A DNA stretch of 64,000 nucleotides from Massariosphaeria phaeospora (lineage: Eukaryota > Ascomycota > Dothideomycetes > Pleosporales), in the NCBI GenBank assembly GCA_011032825.1, contig JAADJZ010000017.1, positions 682,001 to 746,000 of the forward strand, given 5' to 3'. Shown in pieces: positions 62,172-64,000 of the stretch. The first letter of the stretch is position 1. Each line of letters begins with the position of its first letter. The notes beneath the pieces were generated by a model that did no database searches, had not been told where the DNA came from, and saw only the letters and a program-made list of their open reading frames with translations. Made by a program: the position numbers and the translations under genes.

Positions 62172-62789
62172 ATCTATTTCACGGGCCCGCGCTTGGGCTG
62201 CCGGTTGCACGTGGAAGAAATGATTGCAATAGGATATCGCGTAAGACTGCTGGTACGGCGTAGAACTCGAGGTGCGGCGGAGGAAGAAGAGTGAGAGCGA
62301 GTTGCACCCGAAAGAGATGTCAAGTTGGAGTGTGAGGGAAAGACTATTCCATTGGGCAGCTGCGACCAATCGTTATGATTCTAGAGTGAAGGCAGGAGCG
62401 GTTCTTGGCAAAAAACGAAAGAGCGCCAGGTAAGTCAACACCCCACATGAGCTTTGCGACGAATCGTCACGATGGTTGAGTGTATCTACAAGTCAGAAGG
62501 TGAGGTTTGGAAACTGCAAATAACGAGCTTCTGGGAAGAGGAGACCATTCAAACTCTATTGGAAATGCCCTAGCATTGAGCTCGCCTGATGTTGGTCTAT
62601 GGATCTGACTGCTGATCTTACAGAATCTGTATTATGGGTGATAGCGATCACGGCGATTCTTTCTCGAGGGGACGTGCCATTTGGTCGCGGACGCAACGTT
62701 GCAAATGCACCTCTATAAACTCCCACCGCCTCACGTATACAGACGACGACCTCAGACTTCATCAGCAACAACCATAAGAGACAAGATTT
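62172..62789. other. Intergenic region between two minus-strand genes
   Basis: About 0.62 kb holding the promoter of the charged protein gene and the 3' flank of the partial gene. No coding frame is supported. Confidence 0.5.
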
Positions 62790-64000
62790 TCAGGGTGTTG
62801 TCTCGTTGTCCTCATCTTCTTCCTCCTTCTTGCTCTCGCGGTCTTTCTTCAACTTCTCCCAAAGCCAGATTGCTGACCTGTTTGCCAAGATAGTGCCTAC
62901 CTCTTGCTCCATACCATCGCTACGTTCATCCAAGGTCCCGACCTCGTTCTGCAATTGCTGAATCTCAAGATCCAGCTTCTCTCTCATACGGAGCCTATCC
63001 CGAAGCTTGCGGAGCCGTTCCTCCTTTTTCTTTGTCTCCCTGTCCTGCCGTTTCCGTAGACTTATAAAAGTCTGGTACGCTTGATCCGCCGAGTCTTCCT
63101 CGTCTCCATCATCTACATCATGACTGTTATTGGCGGCGATTGGGCGCTTTCCGTAAGCATTCACGACGCTTGGATACGGCGTGAGAGACAAGACGCTCAG
63201 CTCGCGGTCAATGTTGAGGTCTCCTGATCGATTTGAATTGCCTGCAGCATTGTGATTGTCGCTTGAAGAATCTTGCGTATTTGACGGGTCAACATCCGAA
63301 GGGTTGCCAGTAACATGGACAGTTGTGCTCGGACTATGCATGTCCTGCACGGTATCAACGCCTATGTGATTGGTTAGTTATTTATTGGACTGTAACTAAG
63401 GATGTTGTTATGAGATTCACTTACCTCCTCGAGCTTCGTATGTCCTGTCGATGGTTTTTAAAACCTTTTTGAAAGACAGGATCGCATCGGTTGAGAATGC
63501 GGCGTCGATATATCCAGCCTCACGATATATGTACCGGACGAGGAACTCCCAATAGACGTTTTGAGTTTTGCGTGCCTTTCTCCTTGAGCGCCCGGAACGG
63601 ATACATCATCGGTGATGTGTCCAATTTGATGGTTTTTGTTACCGTTCCATTTGTAACATTGACCCGCAAAAAAACCACTTCGTCAGGCTTCGCAGTATAG
63701 ATCTTCAATTGCGCCCAGGTCTGAATGTCGTCCTCTTCTCCTAGAAACAGCATCTTTTGGTGAATGTTTGCGGATGGATGGTGCCGGCCATCAACGAAGT
63801 CGTAGTCCTGCACCTCCGGCAGATTTTCAAGCTCAGTGGTGAGGTTATCGTCCGCGATGGCATCGTGTATGGCCTTCAAGCTGTCTGAAAGTTGCACCGA
63901 AAGAACGGGCTCGTCGGAGGGGCTTCGTCGGGAACCTAGGAAGTCAGGAACACTCGCGGTGAGAGTAAAGGCAATGGAGACTTACTCTGAAGCCGTGACC
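62790..64000 (-). CDS. Partial coiled-coil protein gene with probable frameshift, unknown function
   Basis: The gene runs off the right edge, so its 5' end is missing. Visible exons are 63986-64000 (partial), 63425-63935 and 62790-63361, with introns of 50 and 63 bases. The first long part reads DNLTTELENLPEVQDYDFVD and later TWAQLKIYTAKPDEVVFLRV; the next reads YWEFLVRYIYREAGYIDAAF in another frame. The frame changes near 63575: dropping one G of a GG pair gives RALKEKARKTQNVYWEF without a break, and a 67-base intron with a weak GTAACA donor is the alternative. The C-terminus is a Lys/Glu-rich coiled coil (KKEERLRKLRDRLRMREKLD, LEIQQLQNEVGTLDE) ending in an acidic tail. I do not recognise the family. 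Confidence 0.6.

Overview
The window is nuclear DNA from a filamentous ascomycete, most likely a Dothideomycete. The evidence is the many 41-100 base spliceosomal introns (donors like GTAAGT, GTATGT or GTACGT, CTAAC/CTGAC-type branch points, C/TAG acceptors), the Pezizomycotina-type gene set, and monocistronic genes with short shared promoters. The class is inferred from gene style and no species is named. I rebuilt intron-exon structures by hand from splice consensus, frame continuity and family motifs; none is backed by transcripts.

Layout. 0-4 kb holds two damaged accessory genes (a BTB protein and a 2EXR/F-box-like protein, each with one in-frame stop) and a cysteine-rich single-pass membrane protein. 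4-12 kb holds a DUF726 alpha/beta-hydrolase membrane protein and a 12-exon SMC6 (Smc5/6 DNA repair complex). 13-15 kb holds a tandem pair of small secreted four-cysteine proteins with identical cysteine spacing and a conserved intron. 15.7-30.4 kb is a housekeeping block: a Nup37-like nucleoporin divergent from a 2069-residue APC1, a HAUS1-like augmin subunit, a protein-L-isoaspartate methyltransferase and a GTPBP1-type GTPase. 30.3-38.8 kb is gene-poor, with a single C2H2 regulator in the middle.

38.8-46 kb holds cystathionine gamma-synthase divergent from UTP22, then a second C2H2 regulator. 46.3-53.3 kb groups an alpha/beta hydrolase, a type B carboxylesterase, a short-chain dehydrogenase and a cytochrome P450, a possible small metabolic neighbourhood. 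53.8-64 kb holds an F-box-like protein, an Spt10-like GNAT/zinc protein, a Bsd2/NDFIP-type ubiquitin-ligase adaptor divergent from a UQCC2/Cbp6-like complex III assembly factor, an unrecognised charged nuclear-type protein, and a partial coiled-coil gene that leaves the window and carries a probable frameshift.

The strongest lead is the tandem secreted pair at 13.2-14.8 kb, a lineage-specific, effector-like family that I do not recognise. Also worth checking are a GT-to-GG splice donor in the methyltransferase gene, the frameshift near 63.575 kb and the two neighbouring genes with internal stops. There is no CRISPR array, rRNA, confident tRNA or intact transposon.
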